A stretch of 64,000 nt of DNA from Siphonodentalium dalli (GCA_032622095.1 CP136067.1:200654052-200718051); one strand, 5' to 3'. Shown: positions 43,141 to 54,805, counted from the first letter of the stretch. Notes: generated from the sequence alone by a model not told the origin. Numbers and translations are program-made.

Positions 43141-43172
43141 TATTACATGGTATTGATGTACAGCACTGTGTA

Positions 43173-43280
43173 CAGTAATGCTCTAATTAATCGACCTCTT
43201 AACCAAAGCAGAATTATGGGTAACTTTTCAGGATTTAGTCGGAAATATGGCTTGTTGCCATTCATCGGAAAGCTCTCCCC
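43173..43280. mobile_element. CAGTAATGCCC MITE, left half only
   Basis: CAGTAATGCTCTAATTAATC to CATCGGAAAGCTCTCCCC. The right arm is replaced by the coding-like segment at 43281. Confidence 0.85.
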
Positions 43281-43415
43281 GAAAGCTCATCAACGAGGCG
43301 TCTGTTTGTGTCGAGGAGGAAAACTGTGAAGAAGGCATTCAGAGACAGACAGTGGACTTGCAGGAGTCGTTAGCTGCTGGACAATTCGTACTGGAAGCTC
43401 TTAACAAGTTAACAT
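43281..43415 (+). other. Coding-like segment of unknown origin between two broken MITEs
   Basis: About 135 bp with balanced base composition and one open frame containing VCVEEENCEEGIQRQTVDL and SLAAGQFVLEALNK. It looks unlike the surrounding sequence and unlike NDR kinase. It is bounded by half of a CAGTAATGCCC MITE and half of a hAT-like MITE. No convincing GT donor or strong acceptor is seen. It may be a captured exon fragment or chance; the protein family is not recognised. Confidence 0.3.
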
Positions 43416-43417
43416 GG

Positions 43418-44224
43418 TGGGCTATCATCACCAAATTCACCCTCTGGGAACCTCTTCTGCTTTGTCCTCAACTGCTATGGGAGAAATAGGATCAGATTGA
43501 AGTTCCCCAGTTAACCCTTTACCCAACAAAACGGCCAAAAACGCCCAAATCTTTAACAGCCTAAGATATCTTCGGTCTGTCTCAAATTGAGACTCTCAAT
43601 AACACCATACAAATATGGATATCATTGGAACCGGTTCATTGACCACATTGTGATGGTTACAGTTATGCCCTGTGCCAATGCATTCTCTTATATACATATA
43701 AGAGAATGCATTGGCCTAAAACACTTTTTACCATTTTTTCTTACATTCTTTAACAATTTTATAATTTTTTCTTACATTTTTTAACAATTTTTATAATATT
43801 TTTCTACATTCTTTGACAATTTTATCATTTTTAATATGTGTTAAGCCATTGCATTCTCTTATATATGCAAGGCGACCTATGGTCGACTCGCATATATAAG
43901 AGAATGCATTGGCACATGGCCGTTCTGTTGGGTAAAGGGTTAAAGGTGATGATGATCACCCATTTTCACCTCGATTATCCATTTTATCTTCTGCATATCA
44001 TGGGATTATAGAAACTGAACAGAAGGGAAAAAGTATCTAAAAAGTAAAAAAAATAAAATAATTTGAGACTATAGATATTTCTCAGAAGATGAGGCCTAAG
44101 CAGAATGAGGTCCCCAGAGGGTGAATTTGGTGATGCTAGACCGCTGTTTGTGATAGCGTCACTAAATTCACCCTCTCAGGAGGACCTCATTCTGCAAATA
44201 ACAGGCGCACTATTTGCAGACTTG
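43418..44224 (+). mobile_element. hAT-like MITE, long form, left part missing, split by a family A MITE
   Basis: Starts inside the first hairpin (GGGCTATCATCACCAAATTC), continues to GATTGAAGTTCCCCAG, is interrupted at 43511-43943, and resumes with the interior and second hairpin to ACTATTTGCAGACTTG. Confidence 0.85.
43511..43943 (+). mobile_element. TTAA MITE, family A, nested
   Basis: TTAACCCTTTACCCAACAAA to GTTGGGTAAAGGGTTAA. The first palindrome has lost its centre (TTATATACATATAAGAG) and the T-rich linker is enlarged by repeats of TTCTTACATTCTTTAACAA. Confidence 0.92.
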
Positions 44225-44313
44225 ACGACATCTTAATATGAACATCACATTTGCATACCCTGACACTCTTTCTCGCAATGATTATGACATGAAATTTGTT
44301 CTGTATTTCTCAG

Positions 44314-44365
44314 GTCCCGACAACTTGAGATGAATATGGACGAAGAAGGTCTTTCAGCAGAACAG
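44314..44365 (+). CDS. STK38: NDR-family serine/threonine kinase, second coding exon (residues 42-59)
   Basis: A 52-nt exon between acceptor TGTATTTCTCAG (44313) and donor GTACGT (44366). Joined to the first exon (two bases CG plus its first G) it reads R, then SRQLEMNMDEEGLSAEQ. This continues the NDR N-terminal helix: human STK38 has a basic/LE segment followed by MEEEGL at the corresponding place. The length, phase and MDEEGL motif make the assignment strong even though the exon is short. It ends in phase 0. The next exon should begin with a basic segment leading to the conserved KETE motif and the kinase domain; no such sequence was found before 64000, so the following intron is probably over 19.6 kb. 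Confidence 0.87.
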
Positions 44366-44432
44366 GTACGTCTAACAACAGGTTTACATCATGCTATGAA
44401 TCTCTACTATGGCGAACAGGTTTAGCCATGAA

Positions 44433-44940
44433 TTAACCCTTTACCCAACAGAACGGCCCTGTGCCAATGCATTCTCTTATATATGCGAGTCGACCATAGG
44501 TCGCCTCGCATATATAAGAGAATGCATTGGCTTAACCCTTTACCCAACAAACCGGCCAAAACCGGCCAAATAAAGCTTCAACAGCCTAAAATATCTTCGG
44601 TTTGTCTCAATAGAACCATACAAATATGGATATCATTGGAACCGGCTCCTTGACCACATTGTGATAGTTATAGTTATGCATGCCCTGTGCCAATGCATTC
44701 TCTTATATATGCGAGTCGACCATAGGTCGCCTCGCATATATAAGAGAATGCATTGGCCTAAAAAAAATCTTTTTTTAACACTTTTTACCATTTTTTCTTA
44801 CATTCTTTAACAATTTTATAATTTGTAATGTGTTAAGCCAATGCATTCTCTTATATATGCGAGGCGACCTATGGTCGACTCGCATATATAAGAGAATGCA
44901 TTGGCACAGGGCCCTTCTGTTGGGTAAAGGGTTAACACAT
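44433..44940 (-). mobile_element. TTAA MITE, family A, internally deleted, carrying a second family A copy
   Basis: TTAACCCTTTACCCAACAGA, one palindrome (44463-44530), then GGC-TTAA where the next element begins. After that element only CACAT of this one remains before host sequence. Reverse orientation. Confidence 0.85.
44532..44935 (+). mobile_element. TTAA MITE, family A, inside another family A element
   Basis: Complete copy with ends TTAACCCTTTACCCAACA and TGTTGGGTAAAGGGTTAA, inserted at the GGCTTAACAC motif next to the palindrome of the first, in the opposite orientation. Palindromes at about 44691-44757 and 44838-44905. Confidence 0.93.
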
Positions 44941-44992
44941 ATTACTCTCTACTATGGCTAACAGGTTTAGCCATGAAGCTCTACTATATCAT

Positions 44993-45690
44993 CAGGCTAA
45001 TGCCCCTAGAGATCATATTCCTCCACTACAAAACCTGGGAACTTTTTAAAGTTTTGACAGGGAATATTATAAAGTAGAAAAAATAACGAGGGGAATATAT
45101 TTCTTAGTTATTTCCTGTTCCTTAATAATGTACTTCACTGTAGGTGAAGGTCCCAACTCGAAATTGCACGATTTATGTGAATTTGTGAACGATTTTGCTT
45201 TGTTTCGCTTTCAATTATGGAATTTCTCCTGGGTAATTAATTAAAAGTTTATTGTGAATAGGCTCACAAAAGTCACAGAAAAGCTTGCAATTACCCCCTA
45301 ATGTGAAGTAGATTATTGAACAAGTATTAAAAAGAAATATATTCCCTGCCTTGTTTGTTCAAAGTTATAAAGTTCTGTCACAATGGGTCAGACCATCAAA
45401 CAGTTCCCAGGTTTTGTACTGGTGGAATATAACAAAACAGTTTTATATGATCGAGTGAATTCTTGACCGTTGTAACACATCGCAGAAGTCCATTTTTTCA
45501 TTTTCTCTGCACTAACTTCAGAACAGAGTTAACACGCACCTTTGATCAACTATAGGATTCTCCCCATTCAGTTCTAAAGGCGTACACTAGAATGATCCAT
45601 TCTTCCCAGCCAAAAGCTGTTTGTTGAATTTATTATCTGTGCATTCCCTCCAAATGACAAAATAGGAATCCTATGTCTTCTGCACTTGAT
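44993..45690. other. Intron sequence, unrecognised
   Basis: AAACCTGGGAACTTTTTAAAG (about 45029) and CAGTTCCCAGGTTTTGTA (about 45400) are loosely inverted, and GGTGAAGGTCCCAACTCGAA stands between. This could be a decayed foldback element; no gene is seen. Confidence 0.4.
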
Positions 45691-45847
45691 TATCAAAACA
45701 CCCCTCCAAATAAATAATAGACCACTCCAATGTGTGTTTATAACACGCCCTTCCAACTAATTAAAACCCTAGACTATTCTAATGTATACTTTATAACACA
45801 CCCCCTAACTAAGTAACTATCGGCCCTTTCGACCATCCCAGGTCTAG

Positions 45848-45894
<47 letters not shown>

Positions 45895-47068
45895 CCACGG
45901 GAGCAAAAAAAGAAGAAAAAAAAGTAAACATAGACTATTCTAATGTATACTTTTATAACACACTCCTCTAACTAAATAATACATGAAATATTCTAATGCA
46001 TACTTTATAACACATTCCTCTAACTAAATAATACATGAAATATTCTAATGCATACTTTTATAACACACTCCTCTAACTAAATAATACATGAAATATTCTA
46101 ATGCATACTTTTATAACACACTCCTCTAACTAAATAATACATGAAATATTCTAATGCATACTTTATAACACATTCCTCTAACTAAATAATACATGAAATA
46201 TTCTAATGCATACTTTTATAACACACTCCTCTAACTAAATAATACATGAAATATTCTAATGCATACTTTTATAACACACTCCTCTAACTAAATAATACAT
46301 GAAATATTCTAATGCATACTTTTATAACACATTCCTCTAACTAAATAATACATGAAATATTCTAATGCATACTTTACAACACATTCCTCTAACTAAATAA
46401 TACATGAAATATTCTAATGCATACTTTACAACACATTCCTCTAACTAAATAATACATGAAATATTCTAATGCATACTTTATAACACATTCCTCTAACTAA
46501 ATAATACATGAAATATTCTAATGCATACTTTACAACACATTCCTCTAACTAAATAATACATAGACTATTCTAATGTATACTTTTATAACACACTCCTCTA
46601 ACTAAATAATACATAGACTATTCTAATGTATACGTTTATAACACACTCCTCTAACTAAATAATACATGAAATATTCTAATGCATACTTTATAAAACACTT
46701 TCCTCTAACTAAATAATACATGAAATATTCTAATGCATACTTTACAACACATTCCTCTAACTAAATAATACATAGACTATTCTAATGTATACTTTTATAA
46801 CACACTCCTCTAACTAAATAATACATAGACTATTCTAATGTATATTTTATAACACACTCCTCTAACTAAATAATACATGAAATATTCTAATGCATACTTT
46901 ATAACACATTCCTCTAACTAAATAATACATGAAATATTCTAATGCATACTTTTATAACACATTCCTCTAACTAAATAATACATAGACTATTCTAATGTAT
47001 ATTTTATAACACACCCCTCTAACTCAGTAATACATGGAATATACTAATTTATATTTTATAACACACTG
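45691..47068 (+). repeat. 53-bp minisatellite with a 43-C tract
   Basis: Unit CTCCTCTAACTAAATAATAC, ATGAAATATTCTAATGCATA, CTTTTATAACACA, with a second unit type (ATAGACTATTCTAATGTATA). About 25 units, degenerate at the 5' edge (from about 45700) and 3' edge. A run of 43 C (45848-45890) followed by an A-rich stretch interrupts the degenerate first units. The C run may be misassembled in length. Confidence 0.95.
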
Positions 47069-47264
47069 TAAGAATGATACAAGAATTAATTTAGTAATAA
47101 CGAAGTGGGTTAAATGGAGACAAGGTCAACATTCCTTCTTCCACAACAATATGTGAAGGAAGTTTAACACCTCGTGCATATATCATCATTATTATGTGTT
47201 GATACCTAAACATTTCATAGATAAAATACATCTGGTGGTGCATCTGCTGAGCTCTCAGAATGTC

Positions 47265-47664
47265 TTAACCCTTTACCCAACAGAAGGGCCCTGTGCCAAT
47301 GCATTCTCTTATATATGCGAGTCGACCATAGGTCGCCTCGCATATATAAGAGAATGCATTGGCTTAATGCATTAAAAATTATAAAATTGTTAAAGAATAT
47401 AAGAAAAATTGGTAAAAAGTGTTTAAAAAAGTTTTTTTTTAGGCCAATGCATTCTCTTATATATGCGAGGCGACCTATGGTCGACTCGCATATATAAGAG
47501 AATGCATTGGCACAGGGCATAACTGTAACTATCACAATGTGGTCAAGGAGCCGGTTCCAATGATATCCATATTTGTATGGTTCTATTGAGACAGACCGAA
47601 GATATTTTAGGCTGTTGAAGCTTTATTTGGCCGGTTTTGGCCGGTTTGTTGGGTAAAGGGTTAA
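47265..47664 (-). mobile_element. TTAA MITE, family A
   Basis: TTAACCCTTTACCCAACAGA to TTTGTTGGGTAAAGGGTTAA, two palindromes (about 47297-47364 and 47443-47510). The flanks CAGAATGTC and CTCTCACATTAAAACCAGA match the uninterrupted paralogous sequence CAGAATGTTGAACTCTCACA near 47766. Confidence 0.95.
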
Positions 47665-47863
47665 CTCTCACATTAAAACCAGATCATACACCTCATCTTA
47701 TCATTTATGTAATATTTAATAATGTTAGTCAAATGTAGAGTCAATCATGCATCTGCTGACAGCTCAGAATGTTGAACTCTCACATTAAAACCAGACCGTC
47801 TGATCATACACCTCATCTTATCATTTATGTAATATCCAAAAATATTAGATGGTGACTACTGTA
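47665..47863 (+). repeat. Duplicated CATCTGCTGA...CTCATCTTATCATTTATG segment
   Basis: A segment with GCATCTGCTGA, CTCTCACATTAAAACCAGA, CATACACCTCATCTTATCA and TTTATGTAATAT occurs at about 47240-47265/47665-47720 (split by the MITE) and 47750-47845. More diverged copies are near 48940-49030 and 50005-50110. Confidence 0.7.
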
Positions 47864-48048
47864 TTAACCCTTTGAGTGCCAGGTCCGATTTTTGTATCAA
47901 CCCATATACCCTGTGCCAATGCATTCTCTTATATATGCGAGTCAACCATAGATCGCCTCGCATATATAAATTATTCTTATATTCTTTAACAGACTTATTT
48001 TGTAGGTTTAGGGCCGATGAGATCGGCCCCTGGCACTCAAAGGGTTAA
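47864..48048 (-). mobile_element. TTAA MITE, family B, internally deleted
   Basis: TTAACCCTTTGAGTGCCAGG and CCTGGCACTCAAAGGGTTAA, a perfect 20-bp terminal repeat, with one damaged palindrome and GGGCCGATGAGATCGGCCCC. Only 185 bp. Confidence 0.9.
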
Positions 48049-48104
48049 ACATTGAGCTAACAACAATATGCAACCAGTAAACTAATTTTAATCGTGTTCA
48101 CATC

Positions 48105-48700
48105 GATCAGTGTATAATAACATGACATTAGATCAGTGTATAATAACATGACATTAGATCATTGTATAATAACATGACATTAGATCAGTGTATAATAACA
48201 TGACATTAGATCAGTGTATAATAACATGACATTAGATCAGTGTATTATAACATGACATTAGATCAGTGTATAATAACATGACATTAGATCAGTGTATAAT
48301 AACATGACATTAGATCGGTGTATAATAACATGACATTAGATCGGTGTATAATAACATAACATTAGATCAGTGTATAATAACATAACATTAGATCGGTGTA
48401 TAATAACATAACATTAGATCGGTGTATAATAACATGACATTAGATCGGTGTATAATAACATTAGATCAGTGTATAATAACATGACATTAGATCAGTGTAT
48501 AATAACATGACATTAGATCAGTGTATAATAACATGACATTAGATCAGTGTATAATAACATGACATTAGATCAGTGTATAATAACATGACATTAGATCAGT
48601 GTATGATAACATGACATTAGATCAGTGTATGATAACATGACATTAGATCAGTGTATGATAACATGACATTAGATCAGTGTATAATAACATGACATTAGAT
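48105..48700 (+). repeat. 26-bp minisatellite, about 23 units
   Basis: Unit GATCAGTGTATAATAACATG followed by ACATTA, with GATCGG, CATAAC and TATGATAAC variants. Confidence 0.96.
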
Positions 48701-49163
48701 AATTTATTGGATAAAGCATGTACATATACAATAACATTAACAAAATATTGGTAGAAAATACAATGCACATACATTATTATCATTGGTCATGATGTTTGTG
48801 GTACTTAGATACCACGGATCAGTTTTAGAAATGTCTTTCTGATTAGGGGAAAATGTGTGTCAATATGTGAACCAACCGTGGAAAATTTCAGTGAAATAAT
48901 GTACCTGTATTAATTACAGGTAGAGTCAATCATTCATCTGATGACTGCTCAGATTTTCTCACTCCCGCACTAAAAGCAAACTGTCCGATCATACACCTCA
49001 TCTGATCATGTCTGTCATTTTAAATGTTTTTAAATGGAGACGATCTAAAGAGGAGGCATTTATAAACAGTTCTCTATTATCAGACAAAAGGGTCATTGTC
49101 ACAACATTTTGATATGTTGGGTAACCAATGTTGGGAATCTGTGTTTTTGGTAACCAGCTTGTC
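48701..49163. other. Intron sequence; copy of the ATTAATTACAGGT repeat
   Basis: ACCAACCGTGGAAAATTTCAG and GTACCTGTATTAATTACAGG (about 48880-48925) match the repeat block at 52330-53470. No exon recognised. Confidence 0.5.
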
Positions 49164-49699
49164 CTTTGTGGTTTTATGGTATATAAATTATAGATAATCA
49201 GCCTTTGTGGTTTATGGTATATAAATTTTAGATAATCAGCCTTTGTGGTTTTATGGTATATAAATTATAGATAATCAGCCTTTGTGGTTTATGGTATATA
49301 AATTATAGATAATCAGCCTTTGTGGTTTTATGGTATATAAATTATAGATAATCAGCCTTTGTGGTTTATGGTATATAAATTATAGATAATCAGCCTTTGT
49401 GGTTTATGGTATATAAATTATAGATAATCAGCCTTTGTGGTTTATGGTATATAAATTATAGATAATCAGCCTTTGTGGTTTATGGTATGTAAATTATAGA
49501 TAATCAGCCTTTGTGGTTTATGGTATGTAAATTATAGATAATCAGCCTTTGTGGTTTATGGTATGTAAATTATAGATAATCAGCCTTTGTGGTTTATGGT
49601 ATGTAAATTATAGATAATCAGCCTTTGTGGTTTATGGTATGTAAATTATAGATAATCAGCCTTTGTGGTTTATGGTATGTAAATTATAGATAATCAGCC
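49164..49699 (+). repeat. 37-39 bp minisatellite, about 14 units
   Basis: Unit CTTTGTGGTTTATGGTATAT followed by AAATTATAGATAATCAGC. Early units have GTTTTATGG, and late units have GTATGTAAA, so variants are ordered along the array. Confidence 0.95.
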
Positions 49700-50449
49700 G
49701 TGCTAAAAAGCAATTATTGTCCAGACATATTGATTTTTAAATGACGACTCATTCCATGTGATCGGATGCAAGATTTTTTCAACAAGTGTGTTGTCAAATA
49801 CATTGAAGTTTAAGCTGTGTACTTGACCCAACACAACATAATGTGATGAAAATGAAGCACAGTGAAGTGAAAGCTGCATACCCAACACACCAAAATGTGG
49901 TGAAAATAACCATTTCATCTCTACTATATTCATCTCTATTCAACTTAAAATATGCAACAAATAATTTTAATCCAGGTTGCATAAAAAACATTTCATAGAT
50001 TACACATCTGGAGGTGCATCTGCTAAGGACTCAGACTGTTTATCTCTCATGCTAAAACCAGACTGTCTGACTGTACACTCCATCTTATCATTTATTTATA
50101 ATCTGTATTCAAGTATTCAAAAACGTTAAATCAATATTATTTCAAGTTGAGTTCTCAATAGACAGTTTTTAACTATACTCAACTAAAAATATCAATTGAG
50201 GGTGCATGCAAAATACATGTTTACACAACGGCAGGGTTTCCGCTAGGGGTTGAGGGAATGGTACCCCTATGGCTGCTGGGGGGATCTCAGTCCATCAACA
50301 ACTACGAATATCTTTATAGTATTTAGTAAATCAGTCGATAATTTAATCCAAGTTCTGAATGTCTTCAGAAATATTAGTAGAAAATTAAAGGAATTGCCAT
50401 GTGTTTTATTTTTTACAATTTTAGTCAGTTCGAACTGCATATAAACATT
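49700..50449. other. Intron sequence, unrecognised
   Basis: Contains a small inverted pair (CACAACATAATGTGATGAAAA and ACACACCAAAATGTGGTGAAAA are direct, diverged). No gene. Confidence 0.35.
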
Positions 50450-50702
50450 GATATCGTATATAGGTACCGTATACTTTGCGACAAAAGACAAGTCATATTC
50501 GCGGGTAAAATAAGTATACTGACAATTTTGTACTCAACAATCTGCGATAAGCTAACATAATCGATTTCGCCTTCGTGAGTCTCTCTATTTAATTCGCATA
50601 CATGTATAAGAATGTTTGTTGTCAATTTAGATAAAATTACTACTTTGTGCTAGATTATTCTCCATTTCTATTTTATCACTGGAGTGTTTCACATCACTTT
50701 AA
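50450..50702 (+). mobile_element. TTAAAG-ended repeat, left part missing
   Basis: CATAATCGATTTCGCC, CATACATGTATAAGAATG, TGTTGTCAATTTAGATA and GGAGTGTTTCACATCACTTTAA correspond to the right half of 24399-24773. Confidence 0.65.
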
Positions 50703-50771
50703 GCCAAATATTGTACCTCCGATAAAAATACTGGGATCCGCATAATGGAATGCGCTACATACTGTCTAGTA

Positions 50772-50965
50772 TAGTAATTCCCTAGATAATCTACTCCTTA
50801 ACCACAGCAGAATTATGGATAACTTTTCAGGATATAGTCGGAAATATGGCTTGTTGCCATTTAGTGAGAGCTTTCCGATGAATGGCAACAAGCCATATTT
50901 CCGACTGAATCCTGAAAAGTTATCCATAATACTGCTGTAGGAGTAGATTATTTAGGGCTTTACTG
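50772..50965. mobile_element. CAGTAATGCCC foldback MITE
   Basis: TAGTAATTCCCTAGATAATC to GATTATTTAGGGCTTTACTG; arms complete apart from a deletion of GTGGTTA beside the right end. Confidence 0.85.
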
Positions 50966-51394
50966 TATACTAACTTGAGTTTACCAACAGAGCTGGGTCC
51001 ATTATCATCACAGGCTTACAATGTAATTTGTGTTTTGGTTTTAAATGTTTAATTTTAGGATAGTACATTGTTATCTAGTACTTGTTAAATACTTGTAGAC
51101 AATCAACATTCCATTTATTTTATGTTCATAGTTACCATGATGTGACACTAATGCAAAGCCAACAGCAATTTGGTTAAATTTTGCACCAAATAATTACAGC
51201 TTCTGAGTCTAACTTTGGCTGAAAATTGGGTGACAGAATTTATATTTGCCTGGGTGTTTGCTTCGGTTTATCTGAACAAGGATGCTAGTGTATTAATTGT
51301 TCATAATATCATTCTCCGCTATGAACGCTGCATGATCCTCTGAATAATATATCTTCATAACTACCTGTGTGGTATGTTGAGTTATACCAAGTTA
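50966..51394. other. Intron sequence, unrecognised
   Basis: No repeat or exon recognised. Confidence 0.3.
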
Positions 51395-51607
51395 CAGTAA
51401 TGCCCTAAATAATCAACTCATTAACCACAGCATAATTATGGGTAACTTTTCAGGATTTAGTTGGAAATATAGCTTGTTACCATTCATCGGAAAGCTCTCA
51501 GTGAGAGCTTTCCGATGAATTGCAACAAGCCATATTTTCGACTAAATCCTGAAAAGTTACCCATAATTCTGCTGTGGTTAATGAGTCGATTATTTATGGC
51601 ATTACTG
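51395..51607. mobile_element. CAGTAATGCCC foldback MITE, complete
   Basis: CAGTAATGCCCTAAATAATC to GATTATTTATGGCATTACTG; both arms of about 100 bp around CTCTCAGTGAGAGCTTTCCG. Right flank TA, left flank GTTA. Confidence 0.92.
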
Positions 51608-51645
51608 TAGTTTTAAGTGTATCCATCATCTGACTGCCTTCTATT

Positions 51646-52091
51646 CAAGTCTGGATATAGTGTGTCTGACATTTGCAGAATGAGGTTCCCAGAGGGTGAA
51701 TTTAGTGACGCTATCCCATATAGCGTGTTAGCATCACTTACTTTCACTCTCTGGGAACCCCATTCTGTTGAGGCCTCAACTGCTATGGGAGAGCTACATG
51801 TAGGATCAGATTGAAGTTATACCCAGTTGAAGTTGGTGATGTTCACCCATTAGTCACATCGATTATTGTTATTTATCTTCTGGAATATAGAAACTTCCCA
51901 GATTGGAAAAAGTAACTAAAAATAATGTTAATTTGAGTCTGTAGATACTTCCCAAAAGATGAGGCCTAAGCAGAATGACATCCCCAGAGGGTGAATTTGG
52001 TGATGCTAGCCCACACAGTGGGCTAGCATCACTAAATTCACCCTCTGGAGACCTCATTCTGCAAATATCAGACACACTTAATTCAGACTTG
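51646..52091 (+). mobile_element. hAT-like hairpin MITE, long form, perfect 8-bp duplication
   Basis: CAAGTCTGGATATAGTGTGTC and ACACACTTAATTCAGACTTG ends, flanked by CTTCTATT at 51638-51645 and 52092-52099. Two hairpins and the long interior. Confidence 0.95.
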
Positions 52092-52329
52092 CTTCTATTC
52101 TGTGCCAGTCATGGTATCCAGCAGTTCATAGCTCACCTGGTAATGGTGCGTGTTGCCATGTTATCTGTGTGTTGGTTTCACAGGTAAATGATTTTAATTA
52201 CACCTAGACATGACGTCTGTTATGTACAGCTTCTAATGATCATAAAACAGACACAAAAATAAATGGCTTGTGGCTACGGTAGCTCAAATAGTGTTTCCAT
52301 CTATTTGCCTCATATAATCGCTTATGTGG

Positions 52330-53480
52330 GTCACTTATGTAGACCAACCGCACGGAAATTTCAGTGAAAATATATACCTGTATTAATTATGGGTGGAATC
52401 AATCATGATTTTATCAGTCTTTGTAATGAGACGTATATATACTTCATTTTGTGTGTTGTCAGCGTGAGAGTTGACAGATGGGAGACTATCGTATGATTTA
52501 CTACGACGTTCCAAGATGTTAAGTAGAGTCTTTAAAGTATACATCTATCCTCATCTAAAAGCTAAAAGTACAGTGAAAATTAACTAGAGGTAGAATTAAT
52601 CATGATTGTTTTGGTCTTTTTAATGAGAAGTGTGTGTACTTCATTTGTGTGTGATCGTCTTCAGGGTTGGTAGTTCAGTGTTGGATTCTATATATGTTTT
52701 ACTATCACGATCCAAGACTTTAAGTGGAATCTTTAAATATACCGGTACATGCAGTAATGCTCTAATTAATTGACCTCTTAACCACAGCATAATTATGGGT
52801 AACTTTTCAGGATTTAGTCGGAAATATAGCTTGTTGCCATTCACTGTACATGTACTGTGCCTATTCACAATCTATTAAGAAGCTCAAACTCTTCATATAT
52901 CAAATTTTTATTTGAATATCAATCTATTTGATATATCCTAATATAATCGCTTATGTGGTCACTTATGCAGACCAACCACATGGGAATTTCTGTGAAAATA
53001 TGTACCTGTGTTAATTACAGGTAGAATTAATCATTGTATTTGTCTTTGTAATGAGAAGTATATGTACTTCATTTTGTGTGTGGTCGTCTTCATAGTTGAC
53101 AGTTGGGAGTCTATCACATGTTTTACTACGATGTTCCAAGATGTTAAGTAGAGTCTTTAAAGTATACATCCAACCACTATCTACTAGTAAAAGCTAAAAG
53201 TACAGTGAAAATATATACCTGTATTAATTACAGGTGGAATTAATCATGATTGAGTCAGTTTTTGTAATGAGAAGTATATATACTTCATTTTGTGTGTGGT
53301 CGTCTTCATAGTTGGCAGTTGGGAGACTTATCGTATGTTTTACTATGACATTCCAAGATGTTAAGTAGAGTCTTAAGTATACGTCCGTGCACTATCTAAG
53401 ATTAAAAGTTCAGTGGAAATATGTACCTGTATTAATTACAGGTAGAATTAATCATGATTGTGTCGGTCTTTCTAACAAGA
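52330..53480 (+). repeat. Diverged tandem repeat, unit about 190-200 bp, five or six copies
   Basis: Landmarks GTACCTGTATTAATTACAGG, ATTAATCATGATT, GTAATGAGAAGTATATGTAC, TTCATTTTGTGTGTGGTCGT, GTTGGCAGTTGGGAG and CCAAGATGTTAAGTAGAGTC recur in order from about 52360, 52560, 52990, 53205 and 53400. A MITE half (52752) interrupts it. Unit order is constant; there is no ORF. Confidence 0.8.
52752..52842. mobile_element. CAGTAATGCCC MITE, left half
   Basis: CAGTAATGCTCTAATTAATT to GCTTGTTGCCATTCACT; the right arm is absent. Confidence 0.8.
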
Positions 53481-53656
53481 ACTACTTCATTTTGTGTGTG
53501 GTCCTCTTAAAAGTTGGCATTTGGGAAAGGGCTCAAACTATGAATATACCGTATCTGTTTATACCATGTTTTAGTTAAATGGATGACTGGCGGGTGGTTA
53601 ATTTATGTTACATTATATATCGGAAAGGGATGTGTCGGTTAAGTAATGTAAGAGGG

Positions 53657-53901
53657 TGAAATAGTGTGTGTCATTTGCAGAATGAGGTCCCCAGAGAGTG
53701 AATTTAGTGATGCTACCCCGCATAGCGTGCTAGCATCACCAAATTCACCCTCTGGGAACCTCATTCTGCCGAGGTGTAAGCAGAATGAGGTTCCTGGAGG
53801 GTGAATGTGGTGATGTTAGCCCGCTATGCGGGGTAGCATCACTAAATTCACCCTCTGGGGGCCTCATTCTGAAAATGTCAGACACACTATATCCAGACTT
53901 G
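53657..53901 (+). mobile_element. hAT-like hairpin MITE, short form
   Basis: GTGAAATAGTGTGTGTCATTT and CACACTATATCCAGACTTG. Two hairpins are joined by CCGAGGTGTAAGC. The left terminal bases are missing. Confidence 0.85.
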
Positions 53902-54551
53902 GGCACGTGTCACTCGCGTGTTACATAAAAACAAATTATTTGAATTACAGCCGAGAATGAAGATGTGTTATACACACCTCCCAAATAATCATAAAGCTCA
54001 CAAAATACACCTAAGATATGTCCCATCATACCTCCAATAAAATACCTTTGTAATACACACCTACAATTAACCTGTACAGGCCAAAAATCTAGGTAATATA
54101 AACCTAGCACAGGTAAAGAATCTCCCACCAGGTAACAACCATAAACCTGTGATGAGAGTCGAGCATGTAAGGAGACCTGGTTATATGAGACGTCAGTTTA
54201 ACATTTCTTTGTGGTCTCTGATGTGGTGATAAATGTCGAATTGATATCTCTATATTAGGTTCTCTTTGCCCAGCTTTGTGTAATATTTTGTTTTGATAGG
54301 TTTTTGGATTTCTTTAGCTATTTCTGTCTAGACAAATGAGTCATAACTGTTTATATCGGAGCTAGTTTCAACTCGAACCTGGCATATAATGTTGTTGTTG
54401 ATACAATACCTTAGTACTAAAAAGGCTCTATTCATGAGAGCTACAACTAGGTTACGGGGCCAAGTTGAGTCAAGTCTGAATTAGGCATTCAAATGTTTCA
54501 TGATTTCATCTCATAGGGTCTTTAAAAATCTAATTTTTTACTGGTTTGTGG
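53902..54551. other. Intron sequence, unrecognised
   Basis: No element or exon recognised. Confidence 0.3.
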
Positions 54552-54805
54552 CAAGCCTTGAAATAGTGTGTCTGTCATTTGCAGAATGAGGTCCCCAGAG
54601 GGTGAATTTAGTGATGCTACCCCGCATAGCGGGCTAGCATCACCAAATTCACCCTATGGGGACCTCATTCTGCTTACACCTCAGCAGAATGAGGTTCCCA
54701 GAGGGTGAATTTGGTGATGCTAGCCCGCTATGCGGGGTAGCATCACTAAATTCACCCTCTGGGGACCTCATTCTGCAAATGACAGGCACACTATTTCAAG
54801 GATTG
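54552..54805 (+). mobile_element. hAT-like hairpin MITE, short form
   Basis: CAAGCCTTGAAATAGTGTGTC and CACACTATTTCAAGGATTG with two hairpins joined by TTACACCTCA. Flanks GTTTGTGG and GATATGTT do not match, so one flank may have been lost or recombined. Confidence 0.9.

Larger units (their letters stand above)
44395..44992 (+). repeat. Short intronic direct repeat around two nested family A elements
   Basis: CTCTACTATGGCGAACAGGT with TTAGCCATGAA (about 44401) is repeated as CTCTACTATGGCTAACAGGT with TTAGCCATGAA (about 44947), on either side of the MITE cluster. It lies just 3' of the second coding exon. Confidence 0.75.
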
